DNA from: Cynocephalus volans
Lineage: Eukaryota > Chordata > Mammalia > Dermoptera > Cynocephalidae
Assembly: GCF_027409185.1 (NCBI RefSeq)
Contig: NC_084468.1
Location: 139,908,001-139,972,000 of the forward strand
DNA: 64,000 nt
Reading direction: 5' to 3'
Shown: positions 51,140-61,311 of the stretch, piece after piece
Layout: every line of letters starts with the position of its first letter
Position numbering within the stretch: position 1 is the first letter of the stretch
The notes under the pieces: generated by a model
Databases searched by the model: none
The model's input: only the letters and a program-made list of their open reading frames with translations
Told to the model about the DNA's origin: nothing
Made by a program: the position numbers and the translations under genes

Positions 51140-51635
51140 ACTACATCTCAGCACTCCCTGGAAAATAAGCAGAATTTGATCCACTAATATACAATTTCTC
51201 TTTGCGCTCTAACAATGAAAATGTTATGTACATTGTCTTTATCACAGGAAAAAAAATCTTCTTGGATCCTTTAACAAACCCTAGCAGATCCTCTTGCTAA
51301 TTGTTTCTTAGCTAGGTTCCAAACTTTTCTTAGTAGAATGGAGAAAATTTGGATGCTCTCCTAAAACTCTTTGGTATCGCAGCAGGCTGGGGATTCCTTT
51401 GGACGCTCTCTATCACTGACACTCCATGAAGCCATCTCTAGTCTATAGCTTCTGTGTGATTAGGACGTAGAGAATATCTGTTTGACTAACATCACCTAGT
51501 GCTGTAAGTGAAACATGAGACACTGGTGGCCTCCAATCTTGGATTTCCAAATTTATCTTGGGAGTTCCACTCTCTACAATCTATATCAGGTAGAGGTGAG
51601 ATCAAAGTTAACATGCCAGTGATTGACTTTTTCTT
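51140..51635. other. Unassigned DNA
   Basis: Nothing recognised. Confidence 0.5.
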
Positions 51636-51639
51636 TCTG

Positions 51640-52892
51640 TCCTAGCTTCTCTCTCCCTCTTTTGTTTGATCAGTCTAGCTAAGTATCTATCAACTGTGTT
51701 GATGTTTGCAAAGAACTAACTTTTGCTCTTATTGATTTTATCTAATGTTTTTGCTCTTTTCTATTTCTTTTATTTCCACCCTGATTTCATTATTTCCATC
51801 TTCTTTTTTTGGCATTGGATTTATTTTCCTAGCTTCTTAAAGTGGAAGCTGAGATTATTGATTTTTGATCTTTCTTCCTTTCAATTGTAAGTGCTTAAAG
51901 TTATAAATTTACTTCGAAGCACAGACTTCTCTCTGTTTTTTATTTCAAATTTAAACTGTTGTGATTGGAAAATATATTTCGTAAGATTTAAATCCATTTC
52001 AAGTTATTCAAACTTGTTTTATGCCTAGCATAGGATCTATCCTAAAATGATTTATGTGCACTAACAGAAATGTAGATTATTCTATTGCTGAAAGATTCTC
52101 TATATGTCATGTCAAGTTGGGTAATGGGTTTCTCAAGTCTTCTGTATCTTTATTGCTTTTTATTCTAGTTGTTTTGTTCATCACTGAGAGAAGAACACTG
52201 ATATCTCAAACTGTAATTGTTGAATTATCTATTTCTCTTACAATTCTGAAAGTTTTTGCTTAATTTATTTAGGGATTCTGTTTTAGATACATGTACATCT
52301 GTAATTGCTAAATTTTCCTGATAGAGTGGGCACTTTATCAACAAGAAAAGTCTCTTTCTGTGTTTAGTAATATTTTCTGTCTTAAAGTCTACATTGTCTA
52401 ATATTTGATGTACCTATTCCAGTTTACTTTTAGCTACTATTTAAATGGTATCTTTATCTTTTGCTCTCAGCCTAGTATGGCCTTGAATCTAAAGTATTTT
52501 TCTTATAGAAAGCATAGGATTAGATCTTCCTTTTCTTACTTAATTTGGCAATCAATCTCTGCCTTTGATTGGCATGTATAGTCTGTTTACATTTAAACTA
52601 ATTACTGTTATGGTTGGATTTCAATTTTGCCATTTTTTTTTGCCATACTTCATGTCTTTATTGTTCCTGTTCCTCTTTTACTGCTTTCCTTTGTGATAAG
52701 CATTTTCAGTTTGTCATATTACCGTTTCTGTTGCTTTTTAGTTATATATATGTATATACACACGTACTATATATATATAATTTAATTCTTAATTGACTTA
52801 ATTATTTTTTATTCAACATTTTGAATGTGTCATTCCATACTGCCTTCTGGCTTCCATTGTTTCTATTAAAAAGTTAATTATGTTGTTCCCCT
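51640..52892 (-). mobile_element. Antisense old L1 (L1M/L1ME-like), ORF2 part
   Basis: The complement of ORF2 is visible in order: 'gatcagtctagctaagtatc', 'gcaaagaactaacttttgct', 'gattggaaaatatatttcgt', 'gcctagcataggatctatcc', 'tctcaaactgtaattgttga', 'gtctacattgtctaatattt' and 'ggcaatcaatctctgccttt'. Left to right this runs from ORF2 towards the element's 5' end. It is broken in all frames. Confidence 0.8.
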
Positions 52893-53150
52893 GTGTTGTG
52901 GACTGAATGTGTTCCCCCAAAATTCCTGTGTCATAATCTTGACCTCTAATGTGATGGTATTAGGAGGTGTGGCCTTGGGAGGTAATAGGTCATGATGATG
53001 GAGGCTTCATGGATGGGATTAGTGCCCTTATTACTGTCCTCACAGAAGAGACCCCAGAGAACGCTGTAGCTCTCCTTCCATGAGGATACAAGAAGTAGGC
53101 AGACTGCAACCCAGGAGGGGCCCTCACTAGAACCCAACCACATTCACGTG
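52893..53150 (+). mobile_element. MLT1A-like ERVL-MaLR LTR fragment
   Basis: 'tgttgtggactgaatgtgtt', 'taatgtgatggtattaggag', 'gtgtggccttgggaggtaat', 'ggatgggattagtgccctta' and 'agaagagaccccagagaacg' match the 5' two thirds of MLT1A. The 3' end is missing. It sits inside the antisense L1. Confidence 0.85.
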
Positions 53151-54290
53151 ATTCTTTCTCCTGCCATCTCAAATCTGTTGGAGAGCCCTTCATTTCAGTT
53201 ATTGTAATTTTCAACTCTAGAATTTCTGTTTGTTTTAGTTTTTTTTGTTTTGTTTTTTTGTTGTTGTTGTTGTTTGTTTGTTTTTTGTCGTTTTTTCGTG
53301 ACCGGCACTCAGCCAGTGAGTGCACCAGTCAGTCCTACATAGGATCCGAACCGCGGCGCGAGCGTCACCGCGCTCCCAGCGCAGCACTCTACCAAGTGCG
53401 CCACGGGCTCGGCCCTTGTTTTAGTTTAAGTAGTTCGCATTTCTCTACTAAGATTCCTTATTTTTTAACTCACTGACATCCAAATTCACCTTAATTCTTC
53501 TAACAGTGTTTCTTTTCCTTCTCTGAACCTATTTATAATGGCTCCTTTTAAGTCACTGCCAAATGCCATATTTGGACCCACTCAGAGTCCATTTCTATTG
53601 ACTGTATGTATCTGTAACTATCAGCCACATTTTGCTATTTCTTTGCATTTCTTATAATTTTTGTTTGAAAAGTATGCATTTTAGATTACATAATGTAACA
53701 ACTCTGGATTCTTTTTTGTTTTTCTGAGAGTTATTGGCCTTTTTTTCTGTCTAGATTTAAACCACAGCATCTATCTGCTCCATGGTCTATGGTCAGTGAT
53801 ATCTCTGTCCAGGTTTTTTAATTCTTATATTTATTTTTTAACCTGGCTTCCTAGGTGTTGCCTCCAGTATGTACATAGCTAAGACATCAGCTAATGTTTT
53901 GGACAGAGGTTTTGCTCAAATATCTTACGCATGTAAGTCTTCCATACCCTGTAGTTTGAAAAACACATTCAGAGTTGTATCCTGTCCTCACGTCTCCCCA
54001 GGGATTCCCCGCAGCCTCAGCCCCAGCTCTGTTTGATCTCTCCTGCACGTTCATAGCTTCCCAGTCAGCCAGTGGATGTGGAGAGCTTATCTCAGCACTT
54101 CTATGGCTCCTTCATTTCCAGAATCTCCCTGTGAAATGTCTGGCTAGAAGGTTCTTCCTGCCCATTCCCAATTGGGTCCACCACCACTTTCGATCAGCAA
54201 AGCTGGGAGTTTTTGTCTTTGACCCTGAATTAAGTCAGTCTTCCCCCTTTGAGAGCAAAGCCACTTTTTGCATCCAGAAATAACTTGTAA
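53151..54290 (-). mobile_element. Antisense old L1, 5' part, interrupted by a SINE
   Basis: 'ttgtaattttcaactctaga' + 'atttctgtttgttttagt' is followed, after the SINE, by 'catttctctactaagattcc', 'gctatttctttgcatttctt', 'ataatttttgtttgaaaagt' and a GC-richer end (53970-54290). This is the order expected for the complement of the 5' region of an L1M element. The right edge is uncertain. Confidence 0.65.
53230..53427 (-). mobile_element. tRNA-derived SINE with 12-bp target duplication
   Basis: 'ttgttttagttt' flanks the element at 53230-53241 and 53416-53427. The body is a second, more diverged member of the family at 19779-19921: sense start GGGCCGAGCCCGTGGCGC, box B GGTTCGGATCC (complement near 53341-53351), then 'tgcactcactggctgagtgc' and an A-rich, partly (CAA)n tail. 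Confidence 0.9.
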
Positions 54291-54299
54291 AACTAGAGT

Positions 54300-54790
54300 T
54301 CTTAACATCCAAGCAGGGGTTGGGGATGTGAGCAGTCCCAAGAAGAAGGCCAGAGGCTCCTGTTTTCCTTTTCAAATCTCTAGCATGTTTTTAGAAATAA
54401 ATATTTCTCAAACTGTTGTCTGCTCTTGCTCAATTTCTAGTGTACTTAAATGATTGCTTTTGACAATTTTGACCAGTATTATACTCCTTTTTTTGTAGAG
54501 ATAAATCACCAACCGATTCACACAGCTATTATCACATTTATATGACAATCTGCAAAAGACAAAATCATAGACACAAAAAAACAAGTCAGTGGCTTCTAGA
54601 CACTTGAGATAGAAGAATATCTGAATACAAAGGAGGTACAAGAGAACTTATCAGGGTGATGGGAATGTTCTATATCTTCATTTTACTGTTGGATACATGA
54701 CTATATGCATTTGTCAAAACTCACAAAATTGCATATTAAAAAATGGTGAGTTTTACAGTAGGTAATTAATATCTTAAGAAGCCTGTCTAA
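54300..54790. other. Unassigned DNA
   Basis: Nothing recognised. The 77-codon minus ORF is featureless. Confidence 0.5.
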
Positions 54791-54797
54791 AATACTG

Positions 54798-54852
54798 TAA
54801 AAATAATAGTCTGTGGAATCAGACAACTCAGGTTCAATTCTCAGTTCTGCAT
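54798..54852 (+). mobile_element. MIR fragment
   Basis: 'gtggaatcagacaactcagg' and 'ttcaattctcagttctgc' match the MIR 5' region. It is abruptly followed by an L1-3'-end-like 45-mer and then Tigger1. Confidence 0.55.
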
Positions 54853-54897
54853 GTTGTTTCTCTTAAATTTCATACTTTATTTGCATAACCAATTCAA

Positions 54898-56540
54898 AGG
54901 CATGTTGAAAGATGACATAGGCCAAAAGCTAGACCAGTTAGTTAAGTTGTGAATGCAAAGGAAAAGTTTCTGAAGGAAATTAAAAGTGCTACTCCAGTGA
55001 ACACATAAATGATAGGAAAGCAAAACAGCCTTATTGCTGATGTGAAGAAAGTTTCAGTGGTCTGGACAGAAGATCAAACCAGCCACAACATTCTAATTCA
55101 GAGCAAGGCGCTAACTCTATCAATTCTATGAAGGCTGAGAGAGGTGAGGAAGTTTCAGAAGAAAAGTTTGAAGCTGGCAGAGGTTGTTTTAGGAGATTTA
55201 AGGAAAGAAGCCATCTTCATAACACACAAGTGCCAGGTAGGTGAAGCAGCAAGTGCTAATGTAGAAACTGCAAATGGCTACACTAAACAAGAGATTTTCA
55301 GTGTAGACTAAACAGCTTTATATTAGAAGAAGATGCCGCCTAGGATTTTCATAGCTAGAGAGGAAAGTCAATGCCTGGCTTCAAAGACTCAAAAGATATG
55401 CCGACTCTCTTGTTAGGAATTAATGCAGCTGGTGACTTTAAATTAAATTCAATGCTCCTTTACTATTCTGAAAATCCTAGGGTCCTTAAGAATTATGCTA
55501 AATCTACTCTGCCTGTGCTCTATAGATGGACAAACAAAGCCTGGATAACAGCACATGCACATCTGTTTACAGCATGGTTTATTGAATATTTTAAGCCCAC
55601 TGTTAGGACTTACTACTGAGGGAAAAAAAAAAGATGCCTTTGAAAATATTCCTGCTCATTGACAATGCACCTGGTCATCCAAGAGCTCTGATGAAGATGT
55701 ACAAGGAGATCAATGTTGTTTTCCTGCCTGTACAACATCCACTCTATAGTCTATGATTCAAGGAGTAATTTTGACTTTTAAGCTTTATTATTTAAGAAAG
55801 ACTTTTTGTGAGGCTATAGCTGCCATAGATTGGGATTCCTCTGATGGATCTTAACAAGGTAAATTGAAAACCTTCTGGAAAGAATTCAGGAATCCAAATG
55901 CTAATAAGAATATTTAGATTGATGGGAGGTAAAAATATCAATATTATCAGGAGTTGGAAGAAGTTGATTCCAACCCTTATGGATGACTCTGGGGGGCTGA
56001 AGACTTTGGTGGAGGAAGTAACTGTAGATGTGGAGGAAATAATAAGAGAACTAGAGTTAGAAGTAGAGCCTGAAGATGGGACTGAATTGCTGCAGTCTTA
56101 TGATAAAACTTTAATGGATGAGGAGTTGCTTCTTATGGATGAACAAAGAAAAAGGAATCTACTCTTGCTGAAAATGCTATGAACATTGTCGAAATAACAA
56201 TAAAGGCTTTAGAATATTGCATAAACTGAGTTCATAAAGCGGAGTTCAAGAAGATTGACTCCAATTTTGAAATAAGTTCTACTACAGGTAAAATGTGACC
56301 AAATAGCATCACAAGCTACCGAGAAATTTTTTGTGAAAGGAAGAGTCAACTGATGAGGCAAACTTCAGTGTTTTCTTATTTTAAGAAATTTCCACAGCCA
56401 CCCCAGCCTTCTGCAGCCACCACCCTGATCAGTCAGCAGCCATCAACGCAGAGGCAAGACCCTCCACCAGGAAAAGTTTACAACTTGATGAAGGTTCAGA
56501 TGATTGTTAGCCTTTTAAGCAATAAAATATTTCTAAACTA
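54898..56540 (+). pseudogene. Tigger1 transposase pseudogene
   Basis: Tigger1 transposase (CENP-B-like HTH plus DDE/D catalytic domain) cut and pasted the element. Only pieces of frame remain open. Residues from 55371-55619 contain a '[10 protein letters not shown]' motif typical of the start of the DDE region, followed by '[19 protein letters not shown]'. 55898-56182 contains the acidic C-terminal segment ending '[13 protein letters not shown]'. Stops and frameshifts separate these, the N-terminal start is missing, and several catalytic-region codons are altered. The protein cannot be made. Confidence 0.9.
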
Positions 56541-56761
56541 ATATTATATAAATTAATATATATAAATAATATATATAAATTAATATTTTCTAAATTTGTT
56601 TTTAGACATAATGCTATTGCACACCTGACAGATTACAGTGTTGTGTAAACATAACTTCTACATGCACTGAGAAACAAAAAAATTTATGTGACTCACTTTA
56701 TTATCATATTCACTTTATTGCAGTGGTCTGGAGAACCCATAATATCTCCAAGATATGCCTG
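54898..56761 (+). mobile_element. Tigger1 (pogo-like) DNA transposon, 5' end missing
   Basis: The sequence follows Tigger1 from within the transposase N-terminal (HTH) coding region to the 3' terminus. The right end reads '...ctccaagatatgcctg', whose complement CAGGCATATCTTGGAG is the Tigger1 end. The left terminal repeat and first several hundred bases are absent. An AT-rich (TATAAAT)-like expansion lies at 56540-56590. The 5' join abuts an L1-3'-end-like 45-mer (54854-54898). Confidence 0.92.
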
Positions 56762-56934
56762 CTGAGCAATAGAGGAAATTTACACAGTTCAATAAGATAG
56801 TGACATGAACAGAGTAATATATCCTCTGTATTTGAGTCCTCCAATACACACTCATACACATTCTACTTACACAAACACACACACACAAAAAGTTAAAAAA
56901 AAAAAAGAAGAAGAAGAAGAAAAAGACAAGATTA

Positions 56935-57315
56935 GATAAAACTTTGTTATGGATACTGACTTACAATACTATGGTACATTCATACACGGAATATTATGAA
57001 GCTGTTAAAAAGAATCGAGTGTTGATAGGAAATAATCTCAAATGTAATCATTAAAGTAAAATAGCAAAATCTTAAACTGTGTGAAGAGCATAATACTATT
57101 TGCATTATAAAAAAGAATACATGAGAAAATGCTTACATATGCTTAGTCTGACTCTGGAAGGGCACAGAAGAAAACAGTAATAGTGATTACTTCCAGGAAA
57201 GAAAGACAGCTGCCAGACAGCAGTGGGAGGCGAGATTTACATTCTACTGCATATAGTTTCTTTTAACTTTTGTACTTTACTTGCATAACCAACTCAAACA
57301 AATAAATAAATGCTT
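56935..57315 (+). mobile_element. Old L1 (L1ME-like) 3' end
   Basis: 'ggaatattatgaagctgtta', 'taatactatttgcattataa', 'gactctggaagggcacagaa', 'ttacttccaggaaagaaaga' and the end 'gtactttacttgcataacca' followed by (AAAT)n match an L1ME 3' terminus with its poly(A). Confidence 0.8.
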
Positions 57316-57319
57316 TGTT

Positions 57320-58620
57320 AAGGAAAACTTACACCAACCTAATAATAGTCTACTTTGAAATCAGCAATGAGCTTACCATAGGCCAAATTATTGTCAAGTG
57401 CAAAAATATATAAATATTTGTGATATTTTGATTAAGATAATAAACAGAAATAAAAGTAGGACTGCTATGAAGTTGGAAAGCATAGAAAGTTCTCTTGCTT
57501 TATTTCAAATTAATTTTATATTGAAACGGAGCAATCTTTATCTATATTACAATCCTTGAAAGCAAAGCTATGCCTTTGATGAGTCAGAATTTCATTTAGA
57601 ATTCAAAATAATTAGTAGTAAGGTATAATCCCTTTTAAACATACACCAGCATTTTCAATTTTAAATAGCCAAGGATCCCTAGATGCTAAGGGGCTCAAAT
57701 AATTTCCTGAGACAATGCCAAATGCTTTGAGGTTCAGATGTGCTAGGAAGCTTACCAAGGTGAGAACCAATTCCAATTACTGTCTCTCCCTGGAGTACTT
57801 TCATTCAGATACTCACTTTAAACTCAAAAGCCATTCACTTAAATTGTTCCTGATATGTCATTACTCATCGCTCTCTGTTGCACTCTCAAACTTCCATCAA
57901 CTTGCACTAAAAAAGCTCTGAATCATTAAATAGGGGGAAAAAAATTTCCCAAGTCTCTATACACATCACTTAACTGATAAGGGCCATTTCTATAAAAACA
58001 GAATTTATAATCAGTGGAGACATCAAAGATTGCCTTTACTCAGGAATTGACTTATTGTGATTATACCATGATCTTGTCCAGGACAATGATATTCCCCATT
58101 TTACTCTTAAGGAAGTGCACAGAAGTAGGAGAGAATAAGAAAAGAAAAAGGAAGACCAACTCTAATGTAGATTTATACTTCCCCAGATCTGACTATCAAT
58201 TACCAAAATGATTAGAAAGATAAACTAAATTTTAGCTAAAAGAAATAAACAGCTTTTTTTAATTCTTAAAATATTAATAAAGACATTCAAATGTTTTCCT
58301 TGCTTAATAATTGAGAAAGCAATTGCCAACAGGGATGATAAATAGCAATGAGATTTTCATGGCATTTACAGAATTAAAGAAGGCAATACTACTAACTTCA
58401 GTAATATTTTTGAAAGGAAATACTCTCAAGAAAATACTCCCATATATTTAGGTAGATAAGTCAGAAACACAATGTTATTCCCAATTTTTGCACATAATAA
58501 AAAAAAATAATACATAGCCAAATAACCGAAAATGAATAAGAATTGAGTTTTCTTCCACATAGAAGATGAGATGAGCTGTTGTGTTGTTTGTTTGATTTTT
58601 AAACTGTGTAATCAGTTTTA
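57320..58620. other. Unassigned AT-rich DNA
   Basis: No gene is seen. ORFs at 57715-57921 and 58014-58211 are featureless. Confidence 0.5.
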
Positions 58621-58624
58621 AATG

Positions 58625-58843
58625 TCAGCAAGGTTTTTCTGTAAAGATCCAGGTAGTAAATATTTTAGGCTTTGTGGGCCATATAGTCTTTGTCACTACT
58701 CAGCTTTGCCATTGTAGTGCAGAAGCAGCCATGGACAATAGGTAAGCAAATGAGCATGGCTGGGCTTTAGTAAAACTTTTTTTACAACAAGAGTCAGGGT
58801 GCATTTGTCCTGTCAGTGTGTCATAGTTTGCCTACTCTGATCT
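58625..58843 (+). mobile_element. hAT-Charlie (MER1-like) MITE
   Basis: 'tcagcaaggtttttctgtaa', 'gtaaatattttaggctttgt', 'gggccatatagtctttgtca', 'ggctgggctttagtaaaact' and 'gtgtcatagtttgcctactc' follow the Charlie family whose ends read GGGGTCGGCAAAC. The mariner inserted just after its right end. Confidence 0.85.
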
Positions 58844-59022
58844 ATGAGGGGCCTTCAAAAGATTCATGGAAAATATGTATTATAAAAACTATGTATGGAT
58901 TGCAAAAATTTTTGCACCAAAATAAATGCATATTAACTTGTTATTACATGTCTGAACAGGATCTATTTTGAGGTACTAAGAGGGCTATGACATCAGTTTG
59001 AAAAGAGCCCCAATATAGCAAC

Positions 59023-60070
59023 ATGAATTTTGCTAAAATTGAAGCAAGAACAAACATCAAATTTAAGGGGAAGCTTGGGTGGGAGAATGGTGAAATTATT
59101 GATGCCTTACAAAAAGTTTATGGGGATCATGCCCCAAACAAATCACCAGTTTACAAATGAATAACTCGTTTCAAGAAGGGGTGAGACAATGTTGCAAGAG
59201 AAGCCTGCAGTGGCAGACCATCCACACCAATTTGCCAGGAAAAAAATTAATCTTGTTTATACCCTAATTGAAGAGGACCAAGGATTAACAGCAGGAAAAC
59301 AGCCAGCACCACAGACATCTCAACCGGTTCAGCTTACGCAATGGACTGAAAAATTACAGTCGAGCAAACTTTCTCATCAATAGTGCCCAAACCGTTGTGC
59401 CCGGATCAATAGTAGACAACAGCAGAGCTTTCAAAGGAAATTTTAAACAAGTAGGATCAAGATTCTGAAGTGTTTTTTGGCAGAGTTGTAACAGAAGATG
59501 AAACCTGGCTTTCCAGTAGGATCCTGAAGACAAAACACAATCGAAGCAACATCTACCAAGAGGTGGATGTGGTCCAGTCAAAGCAAAGGGAGACTGGTCA
59601 AGTGCAAAGGTCACAGCAACAGTTTCTTGGTATGCTTAAAGCATTATACTTGCTGACCTTCTGGAAGGCTAAAGAACAATAATATCTGCTTCTTATTAGA
59701 GTGTTTTGAGAAAGTTAGGCCAAAGATGTAGCATGAATATGCACACGAAAGCTTCACTAGAGAGACCTTCTCCACCATGACAAGACTCCTGCTCATTCTT
59801 GTCATCAAACAAGGGCAATCTGCGAAGAGTTTAAAAGGGAAATCACTAGGCATCCACATTCCAGGCCTGGTTTAGCTCCTTATTTCTTTTTATTTCCTAA
59901 TATTAAAAAATCTTTAAAGGCCATTCATTTTTCCTCAGTTAATAATGTAAAAAGCCTGCATTGACATGGTCAAATTGCCAGAACCCTCAGTTCTTTAGAG
60001 ATGGACTAAACGGCTGGTATCATGACTTACAAATGTATCTTGAACTTGATAGACTTTATACTGAGAAATA
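59023..60070 (+). pseudogene. Mariner (HSMAR2-type) transposase pseudogene
   Basis: The ATG at 59023 opens the N-terminal HTH region (start 'MNFAKIEARTNIK'), but a TGG-to-TGA change at 59158-59160 ends it after 45 codons. The remaining frame lies in pieces (for example 59189-59383 and 59470-59682), with frameshifts between them. The family is a DD34D cut-and-paste transposase about 345 residues long. The original stop also appears to be mutated. Confidence 0.88.
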
Positions 60071-60098
60071 CAGTTTCTATTGTTTATATTTATCTTTT

Positions 60099-60297
60099 TA
60101 AAAAAATTTTAATAGTTACTCATATATATTTGTGGGGTACAGTGTGTTGTTTCAATACATGTATATACTGCAAAATGATTCACTTAGGGTAGAGAGCATG
60201 TACCCACTAGTCCACTACTTCTCCTCCCCCCAGCACCCCCACTCTGGTAACCATTATTCTACTCTCTACTTCTACAAGAACCACTTTTTAAAATATA
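60099..60297 (-). mobile_element. Nested L1 3'-end fragment with target duplication
   Basis: This 199-bp insertion is flanked by 'tatctttt' at 60091-60098 and 60298-60305, both ending in TTTT before AA or A-rich sequence. The sense strand contains 'agagagtagaataatggtta', 'tgaatcattttgcagtatat' and ends 'cccacaaatatatatgag...', an L1 3' UTR. The same subfamily occurs at 6570-6690. The insertion is younger than the mariner. Confidence 0.85.
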
Positions 60298-60344
60298 TAT
60301 CTTTTAATTTCATTTTCCATGAGCTTTTGAAGTCCCCTCATATT

Positions 60345-60954
60345 TGATAGATTTATCTGTTTGATAAATCTACTTTGTATATTTTATGAAAAGCAAAATT
60401 ATTTCAAAACCCCAAATCTCACCAGCAACGTGCCTGCTGTTGTAATGCCCTTAACTTATAGGGGGAAAAGCACCATTGGATATTGTTTGATTTATCATTT
60501 TATTACTATACATTAATCCTTCCCTTTCTTCAGATATACCTCAGTTATAAGTGGTAGAATGGGTGAATTTTTTTTATTTTGTAATCTATTTTCTGATCTA
60601 TTGTGAAGATTTCACAAAGAAAACCATATTAGAGCGAATATTCTACAGAATTTCAATTCTGTCATTAGAATATTATAATTTGAAGGGTAAATATAAGATA
60701 AAAGAGCTGAAGAAAATTTGAGGGAAGGCAAAATTTTCAACATGTTTATAGAGATATGCGCTACAAAAATCATGAGATTGGATTTAATTCAATAAAATTT
60801 TATTACATGTTTGAATGAATATTTGAAAGGAACATGCTTAAATTAAAAATCCTTGAAATCACTGCAGGAAATGTAACACATTTTTCTGTTTTCCTCTATT
60901 ACAACCTCTCTATTTCAATTTTACTGAGAAAAATAGTCATTAATCATCATGAGT
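60345..60954. other. Unassigned AT-rich DNA upstream of the U6-L1 insertion
   Basis: No gene or repeat is recognised. There is no TATA box near -30 (60925) and no recognisable proximal sequence element near -60 relative to the U6 start. The 5' target-site copy of the U6-L1 insertion should lie at its right edge, but the 3' copy is beyond the window. Confidence 0.55.
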
Positions 60955-60960
60955 GTGCTC

Positions 60961-61011
<51 letters not shown>

Positions 61012-61061
61012 GGCCCCTGCGCAAGGATGACACGCAAATTCGTGAAGCATTCCATATTTTT
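60955..61061 (+). ncRNA. RNU6-like: U6 snRNA retrocopy (5' part of a U6-L1 chimera)
   Basis: This is a full-length copy of U6 spliceosomal RNA: 'gtgctcgcttcggcagcaca' start, the 'acagag' box (60995-61000) and 'agcatggcccctgcgcaa' (61007-61024), and the 3' end 'ttccatattttt'. I see one difference from the standard mammalian sequence, G to A at 61049 (nt 95, a CpG). It lacks a U6 promoter upstream (no TATA or PSE) and is joined at 61062 directly to L1 sequence, so it is a retroposed copy, not a working U6 gene. Confidence 0.95.
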
Positions 61062-61311
61062 TCCTGCACAGGAAGTGAAAGCTCAACAGAGATCACACAC
61101 CCTGTGGTACGTGATCCACCAGTCCAGCAGAGTCCAAGCTGACCAGAAAGGTGGCTCCCCGGAGAAGCCCAAGACCCGAGGCAACCACACACACAAGGCA
61201 CTAGAGGCCAACTGAGCAGTCACGGAGGGAGCCATACGAAATTGGCAACCATAGCAACATCCTAGTTAGTCATTAGTCTCAAACTGGTGGACTGTGAAAC
61301 CCCCTGCCACA

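Larger units (their letters stand above)
58845..60340 (+). mobile_element. HSMAR2-type mariner transposon, both ends present
   Basis: The left end is 'tgaggggccttcaaaagatt' and the complement of the right end is 'tgaggggacttcaaaagct', giving terminal inverted repeats of about 28 bp with a few differences. The flanks carry the expected TA duplication (58843-58844 and 60341-60342). Internal sequence matches Hsmar2 transposase DNA. It is about 1.3 kb once the nested L1 fragment (60099-60297) is removed, the normal mariner length. It is non-functional. Confidence 0.93.

Noticed and set aside
55371..56182. Two ORFs as host genes
   Set aside because: Both are surviving pieces of the Tigger1 transposase separated by stops and frameshifts.
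59189..59682. ORFs of 64-86 codons on both strands as genes
   Set aside because: They are fragments, or antisense shadows, of the mariner transposase pseudogene.
60955..61061. Functional U6 snRNA gene
   Set aside because: No TATA box or proximal sequence element at the required distances upstream, and it joins directly to L1 sequence; it is a retrocopy within a chimera.
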